Counted from the first letter of the stretch, positions 40,158 to 49,223 are shown. The stretch: 64,000 bases of DNA from RBG-16-66-20 sp035308765 (GCA_035308765.1 DATGGA010000027.1:1-64000), one strand, 5' to 3'. Notes: generated by a model not told the origin, from the sequence alone. Numbers and translations are program-made.

Positions 40158-42046
40158 AAAGCCGTACGGTTCACGAAGCTCTCGGGCTTCGCTTCGATCG
40201 GCTGTCTCCGGCCGCCAGCGTTGCGCTTGCCTGCGCTCTTGCCGCTCTATGGTTGCTGGGGCGCCGCTATGGCGGCATCACGCACGACGCCACCTTGTAC
40301 CTGGTGCAGGGTTTGCGCAGGCTGGATCCTGCGGCGTACGGCAGGGAGTTGTTTTTCACCCATGGCGCGCAAGACGCATACACGCTTTTCCCCCGCCTCT
40401 ATGCGCCGATCATCGGGGCGTTGGGTGCGGGCGGTGCGGCACTGGCGGTGACGGTTGCGGGTCAGATCGCGTTCTTCGCGGCCGCCGCGGCCCTTGTGTT
40501 CCGAATTGCGAGGGGCTTGACCCGGTGGTGGTCGCTCGCGCTTCTTGCGGCGGCCTCGGGGTACTACGGTGGAGTCGGTGTTTTCCGCATCGCCGAACCT
40601 TTCGCCACGGCGCGCACGCTGGCGGAACCGCTTGTCCTTGCCGCCCTTGCGTGCACGCTTTCGGCCAGGCCACGGACTGCGTTTGCCGCACTTGCCATGG
40701 CCGGTGCCCTGCATCCGCTGGTCGCTGCGCCCGGTGTCGCCGCGGTGTACCTCTGGCATGCGTTCGAACGGCCGAGGCTGCTCTGGTTGGCGCCTCTTTT
40801 TGCAGTACCCGCGATTGTGGTCGCCATAGGTTGGCCGGGCTTCGCGTTGCGCTTCGATCCGGTGTGGCTGGCATCAGTGGTCGAGCGCACGCCGCATCTT
40901 TTTCTCTCGCAATGGCCGCTGCCCGACTGGGCGCGCCTGTTCTGGGGATTCTGCATCGCCGGGATGGCGCGTCGTTTCATTGATGCCCCCGCGCGGCGGC
41001 TTGTGCTGGCGGTCCTGGCTGTCGGCTTGGCGGGCCTGGCAGCGAGTTGGGTCGCGGTCGATCTGATTGGCAGCGTGTTCGCAGCTGCGTTGCAGATGTG
41101 GCGCACGCACTGGCTCGTGCATACCTTCGCCATCATTCTCGTCCCGGTTGTGGTCGCCGGCCAGTGGCGATCGGGGAACGCGGCGCGCGCTGCGGCCGCC
41201 TGCATTGCAGCCAGTTGCTGCTTCGGCCGCGGTGAATTGCCCGCCGCAGCGGTGTTGGTTGCCTTGGCTCTGCTTCTCGACGTGTCGGAGCGCCGCCGGC
41301 CGGGCTGGATGGGCGAAAGGCCTTTTCGCCTCGCGCTGATGGCGATTCTCTGCACCGCTTCGGTTGGCCTGCTGTTCGAAGTGCAGTCGCGGCTGCCGCT
41401 CGAGTACAGCGCGACACAGGCAGTGGCCTGGACGGACTATGTCGCCGCCGCAGGAACGGTCGGAGGACTGCTGCCGCTCGCGGTCCTGCTCCTGGTAGCG
41501 GCGTGTTCGCGTTTTGCTTTGGCGGGGCTCGTTGCTGCCACAGTGGCCTTGGCGGTGGGAATCGCGGCATGGGATGCGCGTGTACCTTGGTCCCGGGTCA
41601 TCGAACAGGCAGGCGCGCACGGGAATCCGTTTCGCGGCGCGTTGCCGCCGGGTGCTGTCGTATTCTGGCCGGGGCCTCACGGCCCGGCGTGGGTCGCACT
41701 GGGTACTCCGACCTGGTTCAGTGTCGACCAGGGCGCGGGCGTCGTGTTCAACCGGGAGACGGCGATCGAATACGACCGGCGCAAACGCGCGTCGCGCGAG
41801 TTGCGGTCGTCGTTCGAATATTGCGCCCTCGCGCCGTCGCAGACCTGCCGTATCGATCCGCAGTCCGTCAGGGCGCTATGTGAACTGCCCGATGGACCGG
41901 ATTACGCGGTGCTCAATGCGCGCATCGAGGGCGTTGCAGCGGTCGAATGGAATCTGCCGCCGGAGATCGGCCCCGGCCGGCAGGCGCTCTATCTCTATGC
42001 CTGCCGCGACTTGATGTCCAAAGCGGAGATTCGCAGCGGCAAATAA
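40154..42046 (+). CDS. Polytopic membrane protein of unknown function
   Basis: A 630-residue protein with roughly 11-13 membrane helices over residues 20-480 and a hydrophilic C-terminal domain of about 150 residues, with scattered cysteines (YCALAPSQTC, RALCELP, YACRD). Residues GGITHDATLYLVQGLRRLDP after the first helix resemble the first periplasmic loop of membrane-bound glycosyltransferase-fold (GT-C) proteins, but no catalytic motif can be assigned. The ATG overlaps the antiporter stop, so the two are co-translated. A terminator hairpin follows directly. Confidence 0.75.
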   Translation: MKSRTVHEALGLRFDRLSPAASVALACALAALWLLGRRYGGITHDATLYLVQGLRRLDPAAYGRELFFTHGAQDAYTLFPRLYAPIIGALGAGGAALAVTVAGQIAFFAAAAALVFRIARGLTRWWSLALLAAASGYYGGVGVFRIAEPFATARTLAEPLVLAALACTLSARPRTAFAALAMAGALHPLVAAPGVAAVYLWHAFERPRLLWLAPLFAVPAIVVAIGWPGFALRFDPVWLASVVERTPHLFLSQWPLPDWARLFWGFCIAGMARRFIDAPARRLVLAVLAVGLAGLAASWVAVDLIGSVFAAALQMWRTHWLVHTFAIILVPVVVAGQWRSGNAARAAAACIAASCCFGRGELPAAAVLVALALLLDVSERRRPGWMGERPFRLALMAILCTASVGLLFEVQSRLPLEYSATQAVAWTDYVAAAGTVGGLLPLAVLLLVAACSRFALAGLVAATVALAVGIAAWDARVPWSRVIEQAGAHGNPFRGALPPGAVVFWPGPHGPAWVALGTPTWFSVDQGAGVVFNRETAIEYDRRKRASRELRSSFEYCALAPSQTCRIDPQSVRALCELPDGPDYAVLNARIEGVAAVEWNLPPEIGPGRQALYLYACRDLMSKAEIRSGK

Positions 42047-42068
42047 AAAGGCCGGCGCGAGGCCGGCC
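42041..42068 (-). terminator. Intrinsic terminator for the prepilin gene (probably bidirectional)
   Basis: GGCCGGC-GCGAG-GCCGGCC (42050-42068) is a perfect 7-bp stem. On the minus strand it is followed by CTTTTTATTT, a proper T tract, ending the prepilin transcript. On the plus strand only GTTTGTT follows, so termination of the membrane-protein transcript is weaker. Confidence 0.8.
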
Positions 42069-42092
42069 CGTTTGTTCGTCCGAGAGCCGTAC

Positions 42093-42761
42093 TTAAATGG
42101 CTTTGCAGAGGGTGTACACGTTGACCCCGTTTTCCGAGTACGCCGAGGAATCCGCGCTGCTATTGATGGTCGGATTCGGCCCCCCGGTTTGCAACTGCCC
42201 GCGAACAGTTCCGGTTCCGATCAGTCCATCGTCCATCTGCGTGTCCACCGCGATGGCGATTTTGTCGGGCAGGCCAGCGGAACAGACGATCAGCCCGCCC
42301 AAACCGCCGAGTACGGGAGCGGTCGTGGGCGTCGCCCCGTTTCCCGTCTGTACCCCGAGTATGCCGGTGACTGCATTGAACGGTTGCGACACCCCGTTGC
42401 CCGCGACAAACCCGGCCCGGCGCAGATGGTCCCACCAGCTGCAGGACTCAACCGCCGCGGTGCAGGGAGTGCCCCCGTTGTTGTAGGTGCCGGCGACTAT
42501 GCCGTCGCCGTTGCCGGGAGTGGCGGCAGTCGGCGTCGTCCAGCGCGTGCCCGCATTCGTATCGTCCCCGGGGATCGCGCGATAACGATCCTGGTAGCCG
42601 TAGTAGGCAGCAGAGATCCCGGAGAAGTCGGCGATCACGTTCTTGATCTTGGCCTGGGTGATCATCTCCTGGCCCTTCAGGATGCCGCCCAGCAGCAGCC
42701 CGATGATCACCAGAACGATCGCGATCTCCACCAGCGTGAAGCCCTTTTGCATGCGTTTCAT
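42093..42761 (-). CDS. Type IV (MSHA-like) prepilin
   Basis: A 222-residue prepilin with a short leader MKRMQKG, then FTLVEIAIVLVIIGLLLGGI: Phe at +1 and Glu at +5 after the cleavage glycine. It should be processed by a prepilin peptidase, which is not in the window. The globular part is Gly/Thr-rich with a C-terminal cysteine (VYTLCKAI) and internal cysteines that may form a disulfide. The start is set by GAGGGAGCAAGGCT upstream. It is alone in its transcript, with its own sigma-54 promoter and terminator, as expected for a highly expressed pilin separate from the assembly operon. Confidence 0.88.
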   Translation of the reverse strand: MKRMQKGFTLVEIAIVLVIIGLLLGGILKGQEMITQAKIKNVIADFSGISAAYYGYQDRYRAIPGDDTNAGTRWTTPTAATPGNGDGIVAGTYNNGGTPCTAAVESCSWWDHLRRAGFVAGNGVSQPFNAVTGILGVQTGNGATPTTAPVLGGLGGLIVCSAGLPDKIAIAVDTQMDDGLIGTGTVRGQLQTGGPNPTINSSADSSAYSENGVNVYTLCKAI

Positions 42762-42804
42762 AGCCTTGCTCCCTCTCTTGGAGACTCCAAGTAATGGGAT
42801 AGCC

Positions 42805-42819
42805 GCAAGGTGCATGCCA
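42805..42819 (-). promoter_or_regulatory. Sigma-54 (-24/-12) promoter of the prepilin gene
   Basis: On the minus strand the sequence is TGGCAT-GCACC-TTGC. It has GG and GC exactly ten bases apart and 9 of 10 consensus bases in TGGCAC-N5-TTGC. Transcription would begin near 42794, giving a leader of about 33 nt that contains the ribosome site. Confidence 0.8.
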
Positions 42820-42870
42820 GCGAAAAAAGCCCGAAAATAAGTAGCTTTAGTCAAAATCCGTCATAAAAGC

Positions 42871-42884
42871 GTCGGAGATCCGAC
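42871..42884. promoter_or_regulatory. Palindrome upstream of the sigma-54 promoter, candidate activator site
   Basis: GTCGGA-GA-TCCGAC is a perfect 6-bp inverted repeat 52 bp upstream of the -24 element. This is a plausible position for an NtrC-type activator to bind, though such sites are often further away and in pairs. It lies in the gap before the next gene's stop at 42900. Confidence 0.45.
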
Positions 42885-42899
42885 ATTCATGACGAACTT

Positions 42900-43634
42900 T
42901 CAACGCAACTGCCTCGCCGGGGAACCTGCCAAACGTCGTTCGACATCCTCAAGGCGCATTTGAAGAAACCGGCGCTCTTCCGGATCCCGGATGCGTCCGG
43001 AGGCGAGCAGTCCGCCGAGCATCACCTTGACTGCTTGAAGTTCGTTCATGTCCTCGAGGATGAAGATTTCCATCTGCTTAGCCCAGAGGGGAACCGATTG
43101 GTCGGTGGTCTGGCGCTGGATCGCCGCGGCGTAGCGGAGCGCCAGCGGCAGATCGTTCAGCCGGTGCTTGGCAAGTAGTGCCGCATGCGCGAGCGACGGC
43201 CAGCGGCGATTCGGGTCGGCGCTGAACTCGTCAAAGATGAAATCGAATATCTGGCGCATTTTCGCCGGGTCTGGGTTTTCGCCGTAGACCCGCGCTGCGG
43301 CGAACAACGGATATTCGCTGCGCGGGTCGGTCGCGAGGATCGCTCGCAGCCATGCGATCAGCCGGCCATAGTCCAGGCGCTGGTAAGGAATTGCATTGTC
43401 GCCGCGCGAATCAAACGCCTGCAGCCAGACCATCGCGAGGCGCGCGAGGGCGGCAGTTTCCCCGAAGCTCGCAAAACGCAGGACCTTGGCCGAGGGCGCA
43501 GGAGGAAGGTCGGTCGCGCCAGGCACAGGCGGCCTTCGCGCGATACTCCAGGCGAGTTGCGCTGCTACGGCGGCGGCGAGCAGGCACAGGACCCCCGCGG
43601 GAACCGCGGATAGGGGGCGCTCGGCGCCTCTCAA
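42900..43634 (-). CDS. Membrane-anchored TPR-like protein next to ABC permease
   Basis: A 244-residue protein. The likely start is a TTG whose last bases form the TGA of the permease gene (TTGA overlap). An N-terminal membrane helix (VPAGVLCLLAAAVAAQLAW) is followed by a periplasmic, all-helical body of TPR-like repeats (YGRLIAWLRAILATDPRSEYPLF, LPLALRYAAAIQRQTTDQ). No enzymatic motif is visible. Coupling to the permease suggests an accessory subunit or a cargo-binding partner of the ABC transporter. Confidence 0.65.
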   Translation of the reverse strand: MRGAERPLSAVPAGVLCLLAAAVAAQLAWSIARRPPVPGATDLPPAPSAKVLRFASFGETAALARLAMVWLQAFDSRGDNAIPYQRLDYGRLIAWLRAILATDPRSEYPLFAAARVYGENPDPAKMRQIFDFIFDEFSADPNRRWPSLAHAALLAKHRLNDLPLALRYAAAIQRQTTDQSVPLWAKQMEIFILEDMNELQAVKVMLGGLLASGRIRDPEERRFLQMRLEDVERRLAGSPARQLR

Positions 43635-44410
43635 AAGTTGCGCCTGTTGAAATCGAACAATCCGGCGGCGGCGAGCAAGGCCACATAGAGCCCGAGCCCG
43701 AGCAGCATGCGGGCAAGTTCTCCCGCGCCCGGTGCACCGTACAGCAGCCAGTCGCCGCAGGTCACCGAATCCAGTCTCGGCAGCAGCACAGCGAGCGCAT
43801 CCACGCTCCAGCGCGCCGCCTCGTTGAGCGTCGAATCGCCGGCGAGCGGACTGCCCGCGATCGCCTGAATCGCTGAAATCGAGCGGCCCAGCAGGTACAG
43901 GCTGGCGGTGGCCACAATCGCCGCGGCTGGCTGCGCCAGAACCGACGCAAAGAATTGCGCCCCGGCCGCGACCAGCGCGGTCTCGGCGACGAGTGAGATC
44001 CACCATGTTGCGACATCCTCCGGCTTTGCCCAGACGAGCAGCGGAAGCGCGAACAGTGTCGCCAGCAATGCGCCGGCGCAGGCAAAGCCGAGCAGTTTCC
44101 CGAGGTAATGGGCGGAGCGCGAAATCGGCAGCGCGAGCACGAGCTCAAGCCCCTTGTCGTTTGTTTCGCGGGCGATGCTCGCGACCGCGTGGGCGCAAAT
44201 CATGAACATCGCGATAACGCGAAGCAGCGCGCCCGCGACGGACACCCGGAGCGCCGCGGCTTCGGTGATCGCGACCTGCGCAAGAAATCCCGAGAGAGCC
44301 AGCACGACGACGATGGCGGCCGTCGCAAGCCATGGCAGGCCGCTGCGCACCGCTTCCACCAGCGTGTACCAGGAGACGGTGAGGCAAGGGAAGCTGCGTG
44401 AACGCGTCAT
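43631..44410 (-). CDS. ABC-2 type transporter permease
   Basis: A 259-residue inner-membrane protein with six predicted helices and the ABC-2 layout: a cytoplasmic N terminus, ARETNDKGLELVLALPISRSAHYLGKLLG as the conserved coupling segment after helix 2, and paired helices to the C terminus. No ATPase gene is adjacent. The only unpaired ABC-2-type ATPase in the window is at 60525, on the same strand at the far end of the pilus operon. I infer that the two form one exporter. It is divergent from the histidine kinase gene, 50 bp apart. Confidence 0.8.
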   Translation of the reverse strand: MTRSRSFPCLTVSWYTLVEAVRSGLPWLATAAIVVVLALSGFLAQVAITEAAALRVSVAGALLRVIAMFMICAHAVASIARETNDKGLELVLALPISRSAHYLGKLLGFACAGALLATLFALPLLVWAKPEDVATWWISLVAETALVAAGAQFFASVLAQPAAAIVATASLYLLGRSISAIQAIAGSPLAGDSTLNEAARWSVDALAVLLPRLDSVTCGDWLLYGAPGAGELARMLLGLGLYVALLAAAGLFDFNRRNF

Positions 44411-44460
44411 CGGCGCGGTAGGGTAAGCGGGTACGTTAGACTAGTCACCACCCACCCCAC

Positions 44461-46182
44461 ATGCAAGCACCGAGCCCGGCCCTCCCCGCAAACGCGCGGC
44501 TCGCGAGCGCGACCTGGAGCTTCAGCCAGAGACATTGGCGCTTCGTCGTCATCGCGATGCTGGTTCTCCTGCACGTCGCCGTGCTGCGTGGCACTGCGGA
44601 CGGCTGGGCGCGCGCGCTGATGCTCGCGCACCTGGGACTGCTTCTGCTCTGGCAGCCGTTCCTGCGCGGAGAACAGCGCGTCAGCCCGACGCAAGCGGTA
44701 TTCATCGCACTGGGCGCAGTGGTCGTGGTTCTCTGGATCGGCTGGTGGCTGCTTGCGTTCTGGGTCGTCGTGCTCGCAGGGCTGGTCGGAGGCAAGGTGT
44801 TTCTGCACCAGGCGCGCTGGCAGCGCCGCTGCTACCTCGTCGTCCTCGTCTACCTGCTCGCGCTGCTCGCGATCATCATTCTCCCGGAGATAGCGCCCAG
44901 CGGCGGCATTGCGCCGGAAATCCGCACCGCCGCGGAATACGGGCTGCCGATGCTGCTGCTTGCGCTCGCGTTCATGCCTGTCGAGTCCGAGTCCCCGGAA
45001 TCGCCGCAGGTCATCGATTTTTTCTACAGCATTTTCCTGATGCTGATCCTCGGCATGGTGATCCTGGGCAGCTTCACGTTCATGACGCTGGGGCGCGTGC
45101 CTTACCTGGAGGCGCTCACCAATACGGTATTCCTGATCGCCGGCACGATCTTCGTGCTCGGCCTGGCCTGGAGTCCGCGCACGGGCTATGCGGGTTTGAA
45201 CGTATTTTTTTCCCGCTACCTGTTCTCGATCGGCCTGCCGGTCGAGAAGTGGCTCTACTTTCTCGCCGAACTGTCGCAGTTGGAGTCCAGGCCTGAGCGC
45301 TTTCTCGCCGAAGGTGTGGCGGGACTCGCGCGGCTGGAATGGATTGCCGGCGCCGCCTGGCGCGCGGGCGGGCAGCACGGCGAGACCGGCGAACGCAGCG
45401 AATATGCGGTGGCGTATGAAAGTGTCGGTCTGGAACTGACGGTTTTCTCGCGCTACCGCACCAGCCCGGCCTTGCAATGGCACATGCACCTGTTGGGGCA
45501 ATTGCTCGACGAGTTCTACGCCGCCAAGCTGCGCGAGCAGACACTGCGGCACGCGAGCTACCTGCAGGCGGTGCACGAGACCGGCGCACGGCTGACGCAC
45601 GACGTCAAAAACCTGCTCCAGTCCCTGAATGTGCTCTGCTCGGTGGCCGGCCAGGAGGACTCCCCCGGACTGCAGGCGCTGATCCGCCGCCAGCTGCCGG
45701 CGATAGCGCAGCGATTGTCGGCGACTCTGGACAAGCTGCAACGGCCCGGCAACGAGGATTCCCAGCAGGTGACGCTGCTGGAGTGGTGGGAATCGATCGG
45801 ACGCCAGTATCAGGGACAGGGCGTGGAATTCTCCGCAGCGGGCCTCGAGCCGGGGATGCAGGTTCCCAGGGCGCTGTTCGACAGCGTCGCCGATAATCTC
45901 CTCCAGAATGCGATGGCGAAGCGCGCAGGCGGCACGGATATCCGCGTCCGGATGACGATCACGTGCGGCAAGGCGCCGGTATTGCGCGTTTGCGACAGCG
46001 GCAAGGCGGTGCCGGCAGAAGTCGCGGCCACGTTCCTGCAGGCACCAGTGCGTTCGAGCGCGGGACTGGGGATCGGCTTGTACCAGGCCGCGCGTCAGGC
46101 GGAGGCGAACGGCTACACGCTCTCGCTGGCGGAGAACCGCGACGGATCGGTGTGTTTTGCGCTGACTGCGGCGGACGCCTGA
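44461..46182 (+). CDS. Polytopic membrane histidine kinase
   Basis: A 573-residue sensor kinase. The N-terminal 250 residues hold about seven or eight membrane helices with little outside, so it may sense the membrane or lipid state rather than a periplasmic ligand. A linker follows, then the phosphoacceptor box LTHDVKNLLQSLN with His380, a box in the style of PrsK-type kinases. N-box DSVADNLLQNAM, G1 VCDSGKAVP and G2 GLGIGLYQA complete the ATPase domain. It is the only kinase in the pilus locus and is the likely partner of the sigma-54 response regulator at 59120, although encoded on the other strand. Confidence 0.85.
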   Translation: MQAPSPALPANARLASATWSFSQRHWRFVVIAMLVLLHVAVLRGTADGWARALMLAHLGLLLLWQPFLRGEQRVSPTQAVFIALGAVVVVLWIGWWLLAFWVVVLAGLVGGKVFLHQARWQRRCYLVVLVYLLALLAIIILPEIAPSGGIAPEIRTAAEYGLPMLLLALAFMPVESESPESPQVIDFFYSIFLMLILGMVILGSFTFMTLGRVPYLEALTNTVFLIAGTIFVLGLAWSPRTGYAGLNVFFSRYLFSIGLPVEKWLYFLAELSQLESRPERFLAEGVAGLARLEWIAGAAWRAGGQHGETGERSEYAVAYESVGLELTVFSRYRTSPALQWHMHLLGQLLDEFYAAKLREQTLRHASYLQAVHETGARLTHDVKNLLQSLNVLCSVAGQEDSPGLQALIRRQLPAIAQRLSATLDKLQRPGNEDSQQVTLLEWWESIGRQYQGQGVEFSAAGLEPGMQVPRALFDSVADNLLQNAMAKRAGGTDIRVRMTITCGKAPVLRVCDSGKAVPAEVAATFLQAPVRSSAGLGIGLYQAARQAEANGYTLSLAENRDGSVCFALTAADA

Positions 46183-46183
46183 A

Positions 46184-47032
46184 TCAGGGAAGCACGCCGC
46201 CGGCGATCATTCTTGCGTAGAGCTCGCCGACACTGATCCAGGTGAATTGGTCGTCGAACTCGCCGTTCGCCGCGGTGCTGGGAGTCGGCGTGTGATAAAC
46301 ATAGGTCACATTGCCGTCCAGGTTCTTGGCCTCATCGGTGCCGGTACCACCGGTCGTCGAGCCGTTTTTGCCGGTGGCGTAGGCGATGGCGACGACCAGG
46401 TTCTGGGTCATGATCTGATTCGCGACGCCACCGCACGATGTGGCAGTGACGCCGGTCCCGGATTTGCACACCACCAGATCGCTTGGCTGGCAGGTAATGC
46501 CGTAGGTCTTGAGATTCGACGGACTGAACGAGTTGGTGAAGAGAATCGTGTTCGCGGGCGGCGATGTAGAGCAATTCGTAATGGCCTTGGCCACGGTATA
46601 GCGGATCCGGTTGCCCCAGGTGTCGGTTGCAAATCCGTTTGCGTCGGTTTGCTGGGTCCCGAGCGATGCCGCCGGAAGGTAGCCGTCGTAATTGGAGCAA
46701 TTGCCGTGGGTCTGCACGGTCGTCGTTTCGCTCCCCGAACAGGTGGCGGGCGCCGCTGCGGCACAAAAACTCTCGAGGCCCTGGCTGTTGCTCGCCGCGC
46801 TGACATAGCGCGCCGGGCAGGGCAGGCGGCCATTGACGATCGAAAACGACAGCAGCAGCTCGCGCGCCTGGTCCAGACGCCGCTGCGTGTCTTGAAAATT
46901 ACGCTGATCAACCTGGGCCGACAGCACGTACAGCGCGCTGGCGAGGAGGAAACTGGCGATCGTAAATACAACCGCCATTTCCACCAGCGTGAATCCCCTG
47001 GCGGTTCGCGAGGCGGCGCGTCTCATTCGCAT
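46184..47032 (-). CDS. Pseudopilin-like prepilin with long C-terminal domain
   Basis: A 282-residue protein with leader MRMRRAASRTARG, then FTLVEMAVVFTIASFLLASALYVL: Phe +1 and Glu +5. The ectodomain is Thr/Ser-rich with several cysteines (FCAAAAPATC, NCSNYDGYLP). It resembles minor prepilins of MSHA-type systems. Its ATG shares one base with the stop of the preceding gene (TGATG). It ends two bases from the convergent kinase gene. Confidence 0.8.
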   Translation of the reverse strand: MRMRRAASRTARGFTLVEMAVVFTIASFLLASALYVLSAQVDQRNFQDTQRRLDQARELLLSFSIVNGRLPCPARYVSAASNSQGLESFCAAAAPATCSGSETTTVQTHGNCSNYDGYLPAASLGTQQTDANGFATDTWGNRIRYTVAKAITNCSTSPPANTILFTNSFSPSNLKTYGITCQPSDLVVCKSGTGVTATSCGGVANQIMTQNLVVAIAYATGKNGSTTGGTGTDEAKNLDGNVTYVYHTPTPSTAANGEFDDQFTWISVGELYARMIAGGVLP

Positions 47033-48774
47033 CAGTTCGAGCCGATGACTACGATGCGGTCGTTGAAACGTTGCGCGGCAGGCGTTGCCATCGAGGTGCG
47101 GACCGTCTGGCGTACATAGGTGCCGGAGGCGTTGCCGCCTTCCAGATAATTTTGCAGCGTCGGACTCGACCCCGGGCGTGTGACGCCATTGACGCTGCTC
47201 CCCGCCAGGATCAGGATCGCACGCTGCGCGCCGGCCGGGGTCACGTTCGTTATCGCCGACAGGCAGTCGATCCCGGTGGTGCAGCTGGGCGGCAGAGTGC
47301 CCGTCGTATAACGCGATGTGACGGCGTAGTAGATCAGCCGGTACCATTCGTTGCGCACGAACCAACCCGTCGACCCGTTAGTGACGCTTGTCGAATCCAG
47401 GAGCGAGTGGTCGCCCACCGCGGCGCGGTCGATGCTGATCACGTAATCCGCGTACGTCCCCCAGCCGGCGGTGACGATGTCTGGAAGCAGGTCGGTCGTG
47501 ACGGTGAACGTGGCAGACCCGTCGCTATTCAGCGTGGCCGTCGTGGTGCTCGAGATCGTCGTCGTCCCCCAGCCGCCCGAAGTGTCGTTCATAGCAGTGA
47601 CAACCACCTTCGTGGTATCCAGCGCGCGCAGCCCCATGGCTACGTTGGTGACCTTGAATTTGAACGTGACGGCGATCGTGGGCTGGTTATACTGGCCCGT
47701 GCAGACATATGCCGTGGACTGCCAGCTGCAGGTTGATTGGGTCCGGATCGAGCCGCTCCCCGAGCTGGATTCGTTGCCAAACTTCGAGAACACTAGAAAG
47801 GCCGAACCGCCCGTAGTAGCCGTAGTGCAGCGCGGGTCGGAGGCTGGATTGCAGCCCTGCGTCTGAAAGAACGGCAGCAGGCCGTTGTACGTGTTCGGCG
47901 CTCCCTGGTAATTCGAGGTTCCTGGATTGGCGGTGTTGCCCCATGGTGCCGCGAACGGGTAGACCGGGTTGCTTCCGGAAAAGCCCCAGCCCGCGGCCGT
48001 GTAGACAGAGTTGAGCGCCGGTACGATTTCTCGGTTGGTGCGGTCCGCGATCGCCGCCTCGATCGCCGGCATGACGTCCGCAACAGTGACGACCATCACC
48101 TGGTCGTTGAAAGACGTGCTCGGCCCGGTGGCGACAAAGCTCGCGTCTGCCGGAGTGGTCGCGTTGTCGCATTCGAGATAATTCCGCCAGTCAGGCGGCG
48201 CGGTGGTGGTCCTGACCTGGTTCCATGCAGTGCAGCCGGCAGCGGCCGGTACGAAGAACGCAGGGCCCGGTGCAATGATGAGTGCGACGGCGGCGTTGGG
48301 GACGCCGTTGACGGTCAACTGCCCCAAGGTGTTCGAATTGATGTCGGAATTGGAGCCGGAAGCGACTCCCCAGTTTGGGGATACCACGTACCAGAGAGGC
48401 TCGCCGTACGCATCGACAAGTTTGTCCAATCCCAGCGTGCGCCAAGGGAATCGCCCCACGGTCGTGGCGCCGCAGGTGGATCCTTCCTTGCCGTCATTAC
48501 CCGTAGTGCTGTTGAAATCGCCGGGATTCTCGGGGCAAGGCAGTGCGCCGGGGTTTGGTTCGGTCGCCTGGCCGGCCTGAAAGGCGACGTACCCGATCAG
48601 GGCTTGCTTGGCGCGGTTCAGCACTGCGGCGTTCTTGCTCATCCTGATCGCCGTCATGCCGCCGCTCTCGTCATTTAGCCGGTTCACGTAAAACCACGAA
48701 GCGCCTATCGCGATGACAAACAGCATCGCGAGCAGGACGCCGCCGCGCTGCCGGCTGAATTGCCTGCGCTTCAT
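47032..48774 (-). CDS. Large surface-type protein with PilX/MshP-like N terminus
   Basis: A 580-residue protein. A short basic start and QRGGVLLAMLFVIAIGASWFYV form one membrane helix without a Glu +5, like PilX/MshP-type pilus proteins. The long remainder is Ser/Thr/Asn-rich, with ALPCPENPGDF near residue 80 and a beta-rich middle (VTFKFKVTNVAMGLRALDTT). Its size suits a pilus-tip or adhesin component. Its start overlaps the mshK-like stop, and its stop overlaps the pseudopilin start. Confidence 0.7.
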   Translation of the reverse strand: MKRRQFSRQRGGVLLAMLFVIAIGASWFYVNRLNDESGGMTAIRMSKNAAVLNRAKQALIGYVAFQAGQATEPNPGALPCPENPGDFNSTTGNDGKEGSTCGATTVGRFPWRTLGLDKLVDAYGEPLWYVVSPNWGVASGSNSDINSNTLGQLTVNGVPNAAVALIIAPGPAFFVPAAAGCTAWNQVRTTTAPPDWRNYLECDNATTPADASFVATGPSTSFNDQVMVVTVADVMPAIEAAIADRTNREIVPALNSVYTAAGWGFSGSNPVYPFAAPWGNTANPGTSNYQGAPNTYNGLLPFFQTQGCNPASDPRCTTATTGGSAFLVFSKFGNESSSGSGSIRTQSTCSWQSTAYVCTGQYNQPTIAVTFKFKVTNVAMGLRALDTTKVVVTAMNDTSGGWGTTTISSTTTATLNSDGSATFTVTTDLLPDIVTAGWGTYADYVISIDRAAVGDHSLLDSTSVTNGSTGWFVRNEWYRLIYYAVTSRYTTGTLPPSCTTGIDCLSAITNVTPAGAQRAILILAGSSVNGVTRPGSSPTLQNYLEGGNASGTYVRQTVRTSMATPAAQRFNDRIVVIGSN

Positions 48775-49223
48775 TTTTGTGTCGCGGCAGGGCGGGGACC
48801 GATCTTGATTTCTCCCGTTCCGATCAGGTCGCTCACTTCGCCGTTGCCCCGGTCCAGCGATTCGCCGACGCGCAAATCCTTGGGCTGCGCGCCTTCGCCC
48901 ACAGGAATGGAGACTTGGTCCGGCTTAGCGCCGGCGGGCGAAATTTTCGGACTGCCCGGCTGCGCGCTTTCAGGTATGGTCTCGCCGTTCACCCAAACGG
49001 TGGATTTGCCGCCCGACCGGCGCACGACGCCATCGACGCGGGTCAGCGGCGACTCCTCCACTGGCGCGGCGGTGGGCTTGTCGGGGACGCGCGCTTTGCG
49101 CCGCTCATCCAGCGCTGCCCGCTGGTCGGGCGTGAAGAACAGGCGCAGCAGTTCCTGCGTCTGCGCGGCAGCAGACGAAAGCGACATTGCAATGCCCAGC
49201 AGGATGGCGGCGGCCGGTTTCAT
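48771..49223 (-). CDS. mshK: MshK-like periplasmic pilus protein
   Basis: A 150-residue exported protein with a signal peptide cleaved near residue 21. RLFFTPDQRAALDERR and a short beta region (VDGVVRRSGGKSTVWVNGE) match the MshK/PilP-like layout, in which the strand GxVxRxxGxxTVWVNG is typical. The tail is Pro/Gly-rich. It overlaps both neighbours by four bases. Named by position and pattern. Confidence 0.7.
   Translation of the reverse strand: MKPAAAILLGIAMSLSSAAAQTQELLRLFFTPDQRAALDERRKARVPDKPTAAPVEESPLTRVDGVVRRSGGKSTVWVNGETIPESAQPGSPKISPAGAKPDQVSIPVGEGAQPKDLRVGESLDRGNGEVSDLIGTGEIKIGPRPAATQK

Noticed and set aside
42900..44006. Single 368-residue gene extending into the permease
   Set aside because: The first 120 residues are an out-of-frame shadow of the permease gene. 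The coupled TTG at 43634 is the plausible start.
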